Below are positions 1-8,474 of a stretch of 16,503 nt of DNA, piece after piece. Location of the stretch: contig DPKF01000042.1 in assembly GCA_003542655.1 (NCBI GenBank), positions 1 through 16,503 on the forward strand, in the 5' to 3' direction. Source of the stretch: Holosporales bacterium (GTDB taxonomy: Bacteria; Pseudomonadota; Alphaproteobacteria; Paracaedibacterales; UBA11393). The position numbers and the translations under genes are program-made. Numbering within the stretch: position 1 is the stretch's first letter; each line of letters begins with the position of its first letter. The notes beneath the pieces were generated by a model. It ran no database searches, was not told where the DNA came from, and saw nothing but the letters and a program-made list of their open reading frames with translations.

Positions 1-34
1 AATGTATCATCCATTCCTTTATAAAAAGTTAATA

Positions 35-64
35 CTAAAAAATAATCCCGAATTCGGGATTATT
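35..64 (-). terminator. Rho-independent terminator of the nuo-ccmC operon
   Basis: Positions 41-64 form a perfect 24-bp palindrome (half-site AATAATCCCGAA). Read on the minus strand it folds into a 10-bp stem with an AATT loop, directly followed by TTTTAGTATT, a good intrinsic terminator. It lies about 130 bp past the ccmC stop codon and closes the minus-strand operon. On the plus strand the downstream T-run is interrupted, so termination in that direction would be weaker. Confidence 0.8.
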
Positions 65-136
65 ATATAAAAATCGCCCCATCATTAATTATTGGTAAAA
101 ATAATAAATTGAAATTTTTTCTAACAAAATATTATA

Positions 137-162
137 AGGTTATATGAACCTCAAAATAACCT
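137..162. repeat. Small inverted repeat downstream of ccmC
   Basis: AGGTTAT at 137-143 is repeated in inverted form as ATAACCT at 156-162, a 7-bp stem with a 12-nt loop. An alternative shorter hairpin (AGGTT with AACCT at 147-151) uses the same left arm. It sits in the 3' untranslated part of the ccmC transcript, before the terminator. It has no T-tract, so it is more likely an mRNA 3'-end structure than a second terminator. Confidence 0.3.
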
Positions 163-191
163 GTCTATCAAGGATCCTCACGAGGTGGATT

Positions 192-908
192 TTAAGTATG
201 ATTTTTTTCTAACATTTTCAATAAGCTTTTTTGTAGGTTGTAACAAAAAAGAGAGGCCGACAATAAAAAGAACCCTACCCCATTTAAAATAAGGGGCGGC
301 ATATATGTGCTGTGAATTGTATTTTTGGAAAATACTTTCAAACTTGCAGGCTGATGAAGGGTAAACCACCACTCAACAGAATATTTAATAAAAGGCAAAT
401 TCACCAAACCAATAACCAACAAAATAGACCCCATATTATAGTATGTCTCACTTTCCTCTGATTGGGTTAAATAGATATAACTTAAGTAAATAAGAAACTG
501 TATAAACATTGTTGTCAGTCGGGCATCCCATACCCAATAAGCGCCCCATGTAAATTTTCCCCAAATCATGCCCGTGGTTAAACTAATAATCGTCATAACA
601 AGACCAGATATTGCCCAATTTTTTGCCATAATATGACACTGTGGCATGCGCGTGATAAAACCCACAATTGCTTGAACAGCCATAATTGAATAAATACCAA
701 GGGCCCACCAAGACGCTGGAACGTGAATATAAATGAATTTAAAAACATGGCCTTGATCGTAATCAGGCGGCAAGAAGAAAATAAGAATACCTGCAAAAAA
801 AACCAATCCTAAACCAACATATAATAAAGGCTGTTTAACCGTTTTAACAATTAACATTAAAGTATTAGGCTTTACAATATGATAAAAGAACCATTTAAAA
901 TTATTCAT
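192..908 (-). CDS. ccmC: Heme exporter/chaperone protein CcmC (cytochrome c maturation)
   Basis: This 238-residue polytopic inner-membrane protein belongs to system I cytochrome c maturation. In that family CcmC receives heme on the periplasmic side and helps load it onto CcmE. Hydrophobic segments fit about six membrane helices. The diagnostic tryptophan-rich motif lies at about residues 116-130 (WGKFTWGAYWVWDAR), flanked by two conserved histidines, H62 (in YIHVPASWW) and H185 (in FTLHQPAS), which match the heme-ligand histidines of the family. The length is normal. The start at 908 has a GGAG Shine-Dalgarno sequence 8 nt upstream. The gene is the last of the nuo operon, 14 nt after nuoN, so it is probably co-transcribed with complex I. 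No ccmD, ccmA or ccmB lies beside it, so the Ccm genes are scattered. Confidence 0.95.
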   Translation of the reverse strand: MNNFKWFFYHIVKPNTLMLIVKTVKQPLLYVGLGLVFFAGILIFFLPPDYDQGHVFKFIYIHVPASWWALGIYSIMAVQAIVGFITRMPQCHIMAKNWAISGLVMTIISLTTGMIWGKFTWGAYWVWDARLTTMFIQFLIYLSYIYLTQSEESETYYNMGSILLVIGLVNLPFIKYSVEWWFTLHQPASLKVFSKNTIHSTYMPPLILNGVGFFLLSASLFCYNLQKSLLKMLEKNHT

Positions 909-922
909 AGGTTATCTCCAAT

Positions 923-2395
923 TTAATGTAGCAAATCAATTGCTGTTTTATTGGCGATCTGTATCCAAATATTTGGTGTCAATAAAATAAATAAGATGGC
1001 AGTAATTAAAGAAAATATAATGAGTTTAATTGTAGTGCCTGTTTGTTTTGTCGTTTGTGTATAGATTTTTTGCACAGCATCAATCATAAATGATTTTAAC
1101 AAATTTAAATAATAAGCCGTTGCAATAACTGTACTCATAACACCAAAAATAGCAATAATGTAATGTTCCTCTAGTAAAACTGCATATAAAACATATGCCT
1201 TTGCTATAAAACCTGGAAGTGGTGGAAGCCCAGCTAAAGATATAATACCAAGACAAAATGAAAAACTTAAAAGCGGATACTGTTCAGACATACCCTTCAG
1301 ATCATCAAAATTTTGTATCTCAAAACCCTTTTTTTTCATATACATCAAGGACGCAAAAATGCCCATAATAGTCACCAGGTATGTAAACATATAAAACCCA
1401 GCAGCAGCAAGACCAGATTTTGTAAATTGAGCAATCCCTAATAAAACAAACCCGATATTCATCGTCCCTGAATAGGCTAAAAACCGTTTAATCTTTTTTT
1501 GCCGCAGTGCGCCCATTGTGCCAAATAATAAGGATAAGACTGAAAATATCAGTAACAAAGGCTTCCATATATATGAAAAATCAGGCAGAATTTGTGTTAA
1601 AAATCTTACATACAGCACAAAAATTGCAAATTTTGGTGTTGTCGCTATCAGTGTCGTAATGGTTAGTTTTGTCCCTTGGTATATATCTGGCAACCAATAA
1701 TGAAATGGTGCGGCACCAAGTTTAAACATGAACGATATCGTAATAAATAGGATCCCAATAATTGCAAGTGTCATATCTTGTTTATTTAACAGCAGGGCAG
1801 ATAAATCAGTTGCAATATAATCAAAATGTGTACTGCCAGTAATCCCATATAAAAAACTAAGTCCGAATAAAAAAAATGCTGTTGAAATAGCGCCATAAGT
1901 GAAATATTTAATTCCAGCTTCAGATGCAGGTTTATAGTTTCTGTCAATTGCCGTCAAAATATAAAGAGAAAGACTTGTGAGTTCTAAGCTAATAAAAGCA
2001 ATAATAATATCACTAGATGATATCATCATCATCATGCCTAACGTTGCCAATAAAATTAAAATAGGGATTTCAAAAATTTTTAAGTTCTCGTGTTTATGAA
2101 CACTTTTTGAGAGGACGAGAATAATAAAATTAGAAAGCAGTAAAAATGTTTTTGACACAAAGGCAAATTGATCATTAATATACGATCCACTAAAAGTATA
2201 TGTATGATTTTCTGGAAGTAAAAACAATACAACCAACGTACATATAGTTAAACAAGGCGCTAAATAATCTAAAATATCTAGCGACTTATTTAGTTTGCAC
2301 ACCCCAATTAGCATTAATAATAAAATACTAAATAAGATAAAAATTTCTGCGGTTGCTGGTAAAAAATCAGGAATTGTTGACGGCACTTCTCTCAT
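923..2395 (-). CDS. nuoN: NADH-quinone oxidoreductase subunit N
   Basis: This 490-residue membrane subunit is one of the three antiporter-like proton-pumping subunits of complex I. About 14 hydrophobic helices are visible. The conserved helix-5 glutamate is at about E138 (SLELTSLSLYIL). The discontinuous-helix region follows, with FKLGAAPFHYWLPDIYQG near residues 225-241. The proton-antiporter core then continues through LAYSGTMNIGF and ends with FIAKAYVL. The length is usual for alphaproteobacteria. The start at 2395 lies inside the 3' end of nuoM, giving a 29-nt overlap and likely translational coupling. The N-terminus (DFLPATAEIF) matches the typical NuoN beginning, which supports this start. 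The gene is followed by ccmC. Confidence 0.97.
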   Translation of the reverse strand: MREVPSTIPDFLPATAEIFILFSILLLMLIGVCKLNKSLDILDYLAPCLTICTLVVLFLLPENHTYTFSGSYINDQFAFVSKTFLLLSNFIILVLSKSVHKHENLKIFEIPILILLATLGMMMMISSSDIIIAFISLELTSLSLYILTAIDRNYKPASEAGIKYFTYGAISTAFFLFGLSFLYGITGSTHFDYIATDLSALLLNKQDMTLAIIGILFITISFMFKLGAAPFHYWLPDIYQGTKLTITTLIATTPKFAIFVLYVRFLTQILPDFSYIWKPLLLIFSVLSLLFGTMGALRQKKIKRFLAYSGTMNIGFVLLGIAQFTKSGLAAAGFYMFTYLVTIMGIFASLMYMKKKGFEIQNFDDLKGMSEQYPLLSFSFCLGIISLAGLPPLPGFIAKAYVLYAVLLEEHYIIAIFGVMSTVIATAYYLNLLKSFMIDAVQKIYTQTTKQTGTTIKLIIFSLITAILFILLTPNIWIQIANKTAIDLLH

Positions 2396-3932
2396 CTTTC
2401 TGTTCTGACGCTATAGATATAGTATCTTGATATTCAAATTGTTTCATAAATCGTGGTTTAAAAATACCTTCTATTTTTTTTACAAATGGATTGATGATCC
2501 CAAATAGAGGTTGTGCATAAACACCAAAATACATACTGATAATAACCAAAATACTCAGGTTAAATCGCTCACTTTTTGTTATGTCTATACCGGGTGGAGA
2601 TATTTTTTTTACGGCTTCAGACTCTGTACCAAGGCATAAGCGTCTATAAAGCCATAAGCCGTAAGCTGCACTTAAAATCATCCCTGTTGCTGCAAAAAAT
2701 GCAATATTAGGGAACCTTCTAAAGGTACCTATGATAACAGTTATTTCACCTAAAAATCCAAATGTCCCAGGTAAACCTGCAGACCCCAATAACAGTGTTA
2801 AAAATAAAATAGAAAACTGTGGCATTGATTTAAATAAACCGCCATAATTTTTTATTTTCAGTGTGTGAAAACGGTCATATAAAACACCTATACATAAAAA
2901 TAGTCCAGCTGAAAGAATGCCATGACTTAACATCTGAACAACCGCACCACTTAAGCCCTGTGGCGTAAACGAAAATATACCAAGTGTTACAAACCCCATA
3001 TGGGCAACAGATGAATAAGCAACTAATTTTTTCATATCTTTTTGAATTAACGCAACTGCTGATGTATATAAAATAGAGATCACACTCACTATAATTATAT
3101 ACTCAGAGAAATATATACTTGCATTGGAAAACAAGGGCAAACAAATACGAATCATTCCATAGGCGCCTAGCTTTAATAATACACCCGCTAAAATCACCGA
3201 TCCTGCCGTTGGTGCTTGTGTATGCGCGACTGGAAGCCACGTATGCAGAGGCCACATTGGTATTTTAATAGCAAAGGCAATAAAAAAGCCTAAAAATAAT
3301 AAGCGATCTAAATTTAAGTTCCAGTCATAATTTTGCAGTAACATCAAATCAGTTTCACCAGTCTCAATAAAAACTTTTAGTATGGCAAGTAGCATAAAAA
3401 CAGAACCACAAAGCGTATACAAAAACAGCTTGAAACTAGCATATATTCTCTGTCGTCCGCCCCAAATTCCAATGATGAAAAACATAGGGATTAAAGTTGC
3501 TTCAAAACAAATATAAAACAAGATAAGATTCAACGAACAAAACGTGCCAAGAATCATTGACTGCAATAATAAAAAACACATGAGATAAGGACGAATACGA
3601 TTTTTAATTTGCTTCCATGACGCTAAAATGCAAATTGGCATAAGTAAATTTGTTAAAACAATAAAATAAACTGACAGGCCATCAATACCCAAATGGATAT
3701 TGGCTTCAAAGGTTAAGATCCAGGGGTAAATCTCTTCAAATTGCATACCCGTATAGTGATATTCAAATTGCGATAAAAGATATAAACTTAAAGCAAAATT
3801 TATAGTGGTAATAAGCAACGCGACATTTTTGGCATTTCTATTGACGATTTCATCTTGGCCACGAATAATAGATAAAACGAGAACACCAAAAATTGGTAAC
3901 AGAATCAGAGTTAATAAAATAGGAAAGTGCAT
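2367..3932 (-). CDS. nuoM: NADH-quinone oxidoreductase subunit M
   Basis: This 521-residue antiporter-like proton-pumping subunit belongs to the membrane arm of complex I. The key glutamate falls at E144 in CFEATLIPMF, and the central lysines at about K223 (AIKIPMWPLHTWLP) and K254 (GVLLKLGAYG). AYSSVAHMGF and the GLPGTFGFLGE loop are also present. About 14 membrane helices are visible. A hydrophilic C-terminal tail of about 40 residues after the last helix is somewhat longer than usual and is partly set by the overlap with nuoN. The start codon lies 3 nt past the nuoL stop with only a weak Shine-Dalgarno sequence (TTAGG), so translation probably depends on coupling to nuoL. Confidence 0.97.
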   Translation of the reverse strand: MHFPILLTLILLPIFGVLVLSIIRGQDEIVNRNAKNVALLITTINFALSLYLLSQFEYHYTGMQFEEIYPWILTFEANIHLGIDGLSVYFIVLTNLLMPICILASWKQIKNRIRPYLMCFLLLQSMILGTFCSLNLILFYICFEATLIPMFFIIGIWGGRQRIYASFKLFLYTLCGSVFMLLAILKVFIETGETDLMLLQNYDWNLNLDRLLFLGFFIAFAIKIPMWPLHTWLPVAHTQAPTAGSVILAGVLLKLGAYGMIRICLPLFSNASIYFSEYIIIVSVISILYTSAVALIQKDMKKLVAYSSVAHMGFVTLGIFSFTPQGLSGAVVQMLSHGILSAGLFLCIGVLYDRFHTLKIKNYGGLFKSMPQFSILFLTLLLGSAGLPGTFGFLGEITVIIGTFRRFPNIAFFAATGMILSAAYGLWLYRRLCLGTESEAVKKISPPGIDITKSERFNLSILVIISMYFGVYAQPLFGIINPFVKKIEGIFKPRFMKQFEYQDTISIASEQKDERSAVNNS

Positions 3933-3935
3933 AAC

Positions 3936-5888
3936 CTAACCGCCAATAAAGTTAAACTGAAGGGGAAGATACGGTACACATAGCATGTAGGTGAAAAACA
4001 CAACAAGTACGATAACAAAAGAAAGAATCATATGATTTATATGCCCCGTTGCTGTTTGCTTCACAAAACCTGATGCCTTCAACAGAGAAGACGCCAAACC
4101 ATCGGGCCCAAAGCGATCTATTATATGAATATCCCCTTTGGCAAACAGTAACCCTAAAAATTTTAAAGGCCTTACAAAAATAGCATCATATAGCTCGTCT
4201 ACATAGAATTTATTATTAGATAATGCATATAAAAAAGAACATTTTTTCATTATATGATTCACTATACTTCGGTGTGTAATAAACAGTATATATGCAATGA
4301 AAATACCTAAAATCGAAATGAATACAGGTAAATACTGGATAACCAATGGAATGCTATTGTGATCTTGTAGAACATGCTTTAAGGCACCACCCCACTTAAA
4401 ACCTAAGCCTTCATTTAAATAACATTTTTTACCAATATAACCTGAAAATATGGCGCCTATACTTAATATGAATAAGGGTATTTTCATTGTCATTGGTGAT
4501 TCATGAATGTGGGCAAAGACCTGTTCATCACAATGCGGTTCTTGATGAAACGTAACAAAAATCAACCGCCATGAATAGAGAGCCGTTAACGCAACCACAA
4601 TAATGGCAATTATAAATGCAAGATCTGAAAATGGCATATGACTGTTATAAAGTGATTCTATAATGGCATCTTTTGAAAAAAATCCTGCAAAAATAGGAAT
4701 GCCTGTAAGCGCCAAACTGCCAATAATCATCATAATGTAGGTGAAAGGAATGCTCTGGTGCAAAGCCCCCATTTTATGAATATCTTGCTCTCCGGACATG
4801 GCATGAATAACAGATCCTGCGCCTAAAAACAGCAACGCTTTAAAAAAGGCATGTGTCACTAAATGAAATATGGCAACTGAATATGCAGATACAGCACAAG
4901 CCATAAACATATACCCTAGTTGTGAACAGGTTGAATAAGCGATAATTTTTTTAATATCATTTTGCGTTAACGCAATATAACCTGCAAATAAAGCTGTGAT
5001 ACTGCCAACAATCAACATTGCTGTTTGTGCGATTGGTGCCAACTCAAATAATGGGGAAAACCGACATATTAAAAAAACACCAGCCGTTACCATTGTGGCA
5101 GCATGAATTAAAGCAGAAACGGGCGTTGGACCTTCCATTGCATCCGCCAACCATGTATGCAGACCAAATTGTGCCGATTTCCCCATAGCCCCTAAAAGTA
5201 AACACAGGCCTATAAGATCAAATGTTTTCATATCAACAAATAAATGAAGTGTTTTGACTGTATAATTTGAAGCTTCTATTTTTGTAAAAATAGAAGAAAA
5301 ATCTACAGTATTAAATGTAAAAAATATAAAACCAATAGCTGTTACAAGACCAACATCGCCAACACGATTAATAATAAATGCTTTCATTGCAGCCGTTGGG
5401 GGCAGCTCTTTTTTATACCAAAAACCAATAAGCAAATAAGAAGCTAAACCAACACCTTCCCAACCAACAAATAATTGTAATAAATTAGGCGCTGTCACAA
5501 GCAATAACATTGTAAACGTAAAGAAACTTAAAAGTGTAAAAAATTTTCCTTTATTGTGATCGTTTTTCATATACCCAAAAGAATAAAGATGAACGAGCGC
5601 CGATATAAACGTTACCAATAAAATCATTATAAGGCTTAAAGAATCAACAAACATTCCCCAATCGACTTTTAAATTTTTTATTTTAAACCATGTCCATAAA
5701 TGCGTGTAATGTACAGTGCCAAATTTTAAGTTAAGACTCAGCAAAAATGCAGATACAAAGGATATGCCTAAAAATGTTGTACAAATAAGCGGTACATGTT
5801 TATTTTTAGCCTTCTCAGAAAATAAGTTACCAATTATAAAGGCAGCTAAGGGCAGAAAGACTATTAAAGAAATTAATAAATCACGCAT
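3936..5888 (-). CDS. nuoL: NADH-quinone oxidoreductase subunit L
   Basis: This 650-residue protein is the distal antiporter-like subunit of complex I, carrying the long lateral helix that runs along the membrane arm. Visible signatures are E144 in FVGWEGVGLASYLLIGFWY, the block at about 241-260 (FGLHTWLADAMEGPTPVSAL) with HAATMVTAG after it, and AYSTCSQLGYM. The C-terminal part has NKFYVDELYDAIFVRPL (starting near residue 550), typical of alphaproteobacterial NuoL, then an amphipathic stretch and a final membrane helix. The length is normal for the class. The start at 5888 has AAGGGG 6 nt upstream, and only 1 nt separates it from the nuoK stop. Confidence 0.98.
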   Translation of the reverse strand: MRDLLISLIVFLPLAAFIIGNLFSEKAKNKHVPLICTTFLGISFVSAFLLSLNLKFGTVHYTHLWTWFKIKNLKVDWGMFVDSLSLIMILLVTFISALVHLYSFGYMKNDHNKGKFFTLLSFFTFTMLLLVTAPNLLQLFVGWEGVGLASYLLIGFWYKKELPPTAAMKAFIINRVGDVGLVTAIGFIFFTFNTVDFSSIFTKIEASNYTVKTLHLFVDMKTFDLIGLCLLLGAMGKSAQFGLHTWLADAMEGPTPVSALIHAATMVTAGVFLICRFSPLFELAPIAQTAMLIVGSITALFAGYIALTQNDIKKIIAYSTCSQLGYMFMACAVSAYSVAIFHLVTHAFFKALLFLGAGSVIHAMSGEQDIHKMGALHQSIPFTYIMMIIGSLALTGIPIFAGFFSKDAIIESLYNSHMPFSDLAFIIAIIVVALTALYSWRLIFVTFHQEPHCDEQVFAHIHESPMTMKIPLFILSIGAIFSGYIGKKCYLNEGLGFKWGGALKHVLQDHNSIPLVIQYLPVFISILGIFIAYILFITHRSIVNHIMKKCSFLYALSNNKFYVDELYDAIFVRPLKFLGLLFAKGDIHIIDRFGPDGLASSLLKASGFVKQTATGHINHMILSFVIVLVVFFTYMLCVPYLPLQFNFIGG

Positions 5889-5889
5889 A

Positions 5890-6201
5890 TTACCCCTTTA
5901 ATGTTGTGGCTGAGGAAACTTCAATTGTTCCGTGGTTCTTAAAATACAGCAGTAAAATTGCAAGACCAATTGCCGCTTCTGCAGCTGCAACGGTTAAAAT
6001 GAAAACTGTAAAAACTTGCCCCGTATAATCATTTAGAAAATAAGAAAAAGCAACCATATTTAAATTAACAGCCAAAAGCATCACCTCAACAGCAATTAAA
6101 ACCATTAAGAGGTGCCGTCTATTTAAAAGCGCACTCAGCAAACCTAGCGTAAAAAGGACGCCATTTAATATCAAACAGTGATTCAGTGTTACAGTTTTCA
6201 T
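5890..6201 (-). CDS. nuoK: NADH-quinone oxidoreductase subunit K
   Basis: This 103-residue protein has three membrane helices and is the MrpC/ND4L homologue that links the proton channels of complex I. Both functional membrane glutamates are present: E39 in IAVEVMLLAVNLN and E75 in the hallmark FILTVAAAEAAIGLAILL. The length matches the family. The start overlaps the nuoJ stop by four bases (ATGA). It also has the strongest Shine-Dalgarno sequence of the operon (AAGGAGGAG, 8 nt upstream), consistent with a higher need for initiation on a short, abundant subunit. Confidence 0.98.
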   Translation of the reverse strand: MKTVTLNHCLILNGVLFTLGLLSALLNRRHLLMVLIAVEVMLLAVNLNMVAFSYFLNDYTGQVFTVFILTVAAAEAAIGLAILLLYFKNHGTIEVSSATTLKG

Positions 6202-6824
6202 TGATCAAACTCCTCCTTTTTCACAATTGGCGGAAATTTTATAATTTGTAACGAATTTTTTTTGGTACGTGCAAGCTGTGCTTTAATATTTTGCTTGTGT
6301 ATCTTGACGCGTTTTTCGTAAACCAAAACAATAGCGCCAATTATCGCAACAAACAAAATCAACCCAACCAATTGAAACCCCAAAAAATATTGGGTATACA
6401 ACACTTGTCCTATAGCATGCGCATTTGTCATATTGCCAAATGATTCAAAAGCTAGGGGTGACAATTCATCATGATGAATAACATATTTAGCTTTTAAAAG
6501 AAGAAGAACCATTTCAACTATTAATAAAATACCAAAAAACACTAAAGGCGTTTTAAACTGTCCTATAGAATTTTTAAAAGATGTTTTTTTGACATCAAGC
6601 ATCATCACCACAAACAAAAACAAAATAGCAACGGCGCCAACGTATATAATAATTAGTGTGAAGGCTAAATACTCTGCCTTTAATAATAAAAAAATCCCGG
6701 CAGAATAAAACATAGCTAAAATAAGTGACAAAACATTAATAACGGGGTTTGTAACAAAGAGAGCCGCAGATGCCGACAGCAATAAAATTGCAGAAAACAA
6801 ATAAAACAAAAAATCTAAAAACAT
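6198..6824 (-). CDS. nuoJ: NADH-quinone oxidoreductase subunit J
   Basis: This is the ND6-type membrane subunit of complex I, with five helices. The conserved core IIYVGAVAILFLFVVMMLDV holds the pi-bulge helix implicated in coupling quinone reduction to proton transfer. I chose the ATG at 6824 (208 residues, N-terminus MFLDFLFYLFSAIL). It matches the usual NuoJ beginning and has TTGGAA upstream. The frame can be extended to a TTG at 6854, but that adds ten residues the family does not have. A basic tail of about 40 residues (rich in K and R, ending KKEEFDQ) follows the last helix. This is the first gene of the operon. The genes that normally precede it (nuoA-nuoI) are not adjacent. Confidence 0.96.
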   Translation of the reverse strand: MFLDFLFYLFSAILLLSASAALFVTNPVINVLSLILAMFYSAGIFLLLKAEYLAFTLIIIYVGAVAILFLFVVMMLDVKKTSFKNSIGQFKTPLVFFGILLIVEMVLLLLKAKYVIHHDELSPLAFESFGNMTNAHAIGQVLYTQYFLGFQLVGLILFVAIIGAIVLVYEKRVKIHKQNIKAQLARTKKNSLQIIKFPPIVKKEEFDQ

Positions 6825-6871
6825 AGGATCATTCCAATTGTTTAATAACGGCAAGAACCAGATGTAGCGAT

Positions 6872-7198
6872 TTACTGCTCGGCATCCAGAATTGCCAAAT
6901 AGTGAATCGCCTCCGTGCGGGCTCTGTCACCCATAAAGCTATAATCACCTAGAACCTTAAAATTCTCAACAAAAAGAATATAAGGTGCAACGTACAAATA
7001 AGTTTAGCATCTTACGCAAGACATGTATACTGAAGCCCATATTTTGGCTATTTTTTTTATCTACGCTAATGCCTAAAAATGTTTCACATTTACCGCATTT
7101 GAAGACACTGGTATATGCTCAATTTTTTTTATACCCAAGCGATGATGAATCAAATTGAAATCTTTCTTAAAATTGCGTACTCTGGAGATAAAAAATAC
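6872..7198 (-). pseudogene. Probable decayed, frameshifted gene remnant upstream of nuoJ
   Basis: I do not recognise this gene. Three overlapping open stretches on the minus strand follow one another in successive frames. The first is 7198-7073, containing VRNFKKDFNLIHHRLG. The second is 7118-6966, containing FKCGKCETFLGISV with a CxxC pair. The third is 7003-6872, containing ENFKVLGDYSFMGDRARTEA and ending DAEQ-stop. The last piece is richer in G and C than other intergenic DNA here and reads like the C-terminus of a real protein. Three frames in order on one strand suggest a gene broken by small indels. The first piece faintly recalls the C-terminal part of sulfotransferase-like proteins, but this is too weak to name. 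None of the pieces resembles NuoI. The rest of the 6825-7212 gap must hold the divergent nuoJ and ppa promoters, which I could not place with confidence. Confidence 0.35.
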
Positions 7199-7212
7199 GT
7201 TAAGGTTAATAT

Positions 7213-7728
7213 ATGAATTTAGATAAAATCTCTGTTGGACAAAATGCACCATGGGACGTAAACGTTGTTATTGAAATTTCACAAGGATCAAGCCCTGTTA
7301 AATATGAAATTGATAAAGAATCGGGCGCTGTATTTGTAGATCGTTTTATGCATTGTGCAATGTACTATCCTGCAAATTATGGTTTCATTCCACAAACTTT
7401 AGCACAAGATGGCGACCCTTTGGATGCGCTGGTTGTTGGGGCGGCTCCTGTTATACCAGGCTCCGTGATTCGGTGCCGACCAATTGGTGTTTTAATGATG
7501 GAGGATGAATCTGGAATTGACGAGAAAATTCTAATGATTCCTGTGGATAAGTTAAATCCATTTTTTCAAAATATAAAAAATTATACAGATTTACAGCCCT
7601 ATTTATTAGAACAAATAACACATTTTTTTGAACATTATAAAGATCTGGAAAAAAATAAGTGGGTCAAAGTGACCGGTTATGATGCAGCCGAAAAAGCAGC
7701 AGCGTTAATTAGTGACTATATGCTATGA
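7213..7728 (+). CDS. ppa: Inorganic pyrophosphatase (family I, soluble)
   Basis: This cytosolic enzyme hydrolyses pyrophosphate to two phosphates, pulling biosynthetic reactions forward. At 171 residues it is close to the usual bacterial length of about 175. The signature DGDPLDAL starts at residue 66, supplying metal ligands D66, D68 and D71. D98 and D103 (EDESGIDEK) and the substrate-binding residues E21, K30 and R44 also align by position with the characterised E. coli enzyme. ANYGFIPQT is present. The start has AAGG about 7 nt upstream. It is the first gene of a plus-strand operon and its stop overlaps lptB by four bases (ATGA), so expression of the two is coupled. Confidence 0.97.
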   Translation: MNLDKISVGQNAPWDVNVVIEISQGSSPVKYEIDKESGAVFVDRFMHCAMYYPANYGFIPQTLAQDGDPLDALVVGAAPVIPGSVIRCRPIGVLMMEDESGIDEKILMIPVDKLNPFFQNIKNYTDLQPYLLEQITHFFEHYKDLEKNKWVKVTGYDAAEKAAALISDYML

Positions 7729-8474
7729 CACTGCCACAAGAACCATTGCCTGAACACGGACTTTGGTCTACTAAAATAACAAAAAGCTTTGGTAAGCGCC
7801 CTGTTTTGCTTGGCGTAAAAGTTGGTGTAAAGCGCGGAGAAGTTGTTGGCTTGCTAGGCCCAAACGGCGCGGGTAAAACAACACTATTTTCTATTCTATC
7901 AGGCATTTTATCACCTGACAGTGGACGCATTAGCTTGGATGGAAAAGACATTACACATGTTCCAATGTATAAACGCGCTAATCTAGGGATTGGGTATTTA
8001 CCCCAAGACACCTCCATATTTCGCGGGTTAACTGTAGAACAAAATATCAGAGCAGTCCTTGAAATTTCAGAGCCTGACCCTGACCATTTAGAAGAACGAC
8101 TTGATGAATTATTAGAAATTTTTTCCATTAGTCATCTGCGTGAATCATCTGCTATTGCACTATCGGGCGGTGAAAGACGACGAACAGAGCTGGCTCGTGC
8201 TTTAGCAATCAACCCATCTTTTCTTCTTCTAGATGAACCCTTAGCAGGCATTGATCCTATTGCTGTTGCTGAAATACGTGACATTATTCAAAAAATGAAA
8301 GCCCTTAAAATTGGTATTTTAATTACAGACCATAATGTAAGAGAAACTCTTGATATCGTTGATCGGGCATATATTATTGCTAATGGCCATGTATTAATGC
8401 ATGGTAGTCCTGATGAAATTACGTCTCATCCAGATGTAAGACGTGTTTATCTTGGAGATAGTTTCTCTCTATGA
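7725..8474 (+). CDS. lptB: LPS export ABC transporter ATP-binding protein LptB
   Basis: This cytoplasmic ATPase works with LptF and LptG to extract LPS from the inner membrane and push it to the outer membrane through LptC-LptA-LptD. All ABC elements are intact in its 249 residues: Walker A GPNGAGKTT (45-53), Q-loop Q94 in GYLPQDTSIFRGLTVEQN (the IFRxLTVxxN stretch is typical of LptB), signature LSGGERRR (146-153), Walker B LLLDEP with catalytic E171, and switch histidine H203 in ITDHNVRETL. The N-terminus is about a dozen residues longer than usual. It overlaps ppa and lolA by four bases on each side. No lptA or lptC is adjacent, whereas many proteobacteria have lptC-lptA just upstream. Confidence 0.95.
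   Translation: MTLPQEPLPEHGLWSTKITKSFGKRPVLLGVKVGVKRGEVVGLLGPNGAGKTTLFSILSGILSPDSGRISLDGKDITHVPMYKRANLGIGYLPQDTSIFRGLTVEQNIRAVLEISEPDPDHLEERLDELLEIFSISHLRESSAIALSGGERRRTELARALAINPSFLLLDEPLAGIDPIAVAEIRDIIQKMKALKIGILITDHNVRETLDIVDRAYIIANGHVLMHGSPDEITSHPDVRRVYLGDSFSL

Noticed and set aside
1..14. Possible minus-strand gene start at the window edge (AAAGGA then ATG at 14 or 10)
   Set aside because: Only three or four codons are visible, so coding cannot be judged, although the terminator at 35-64 would leave room for a new transcript.
6825..6854. TTG start at 6854 for nuoJ
   Set aside because: The ATG at 6824 gives the normal NuoJ N-terminus and has TTGGAA upstream.
7709..8128. 139-codon minus-strand frame opposite lptB
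   Set aside because: Entirely antisense to conserved ABC motifs of lptB, with no recognisable protein features; a shadow frame.
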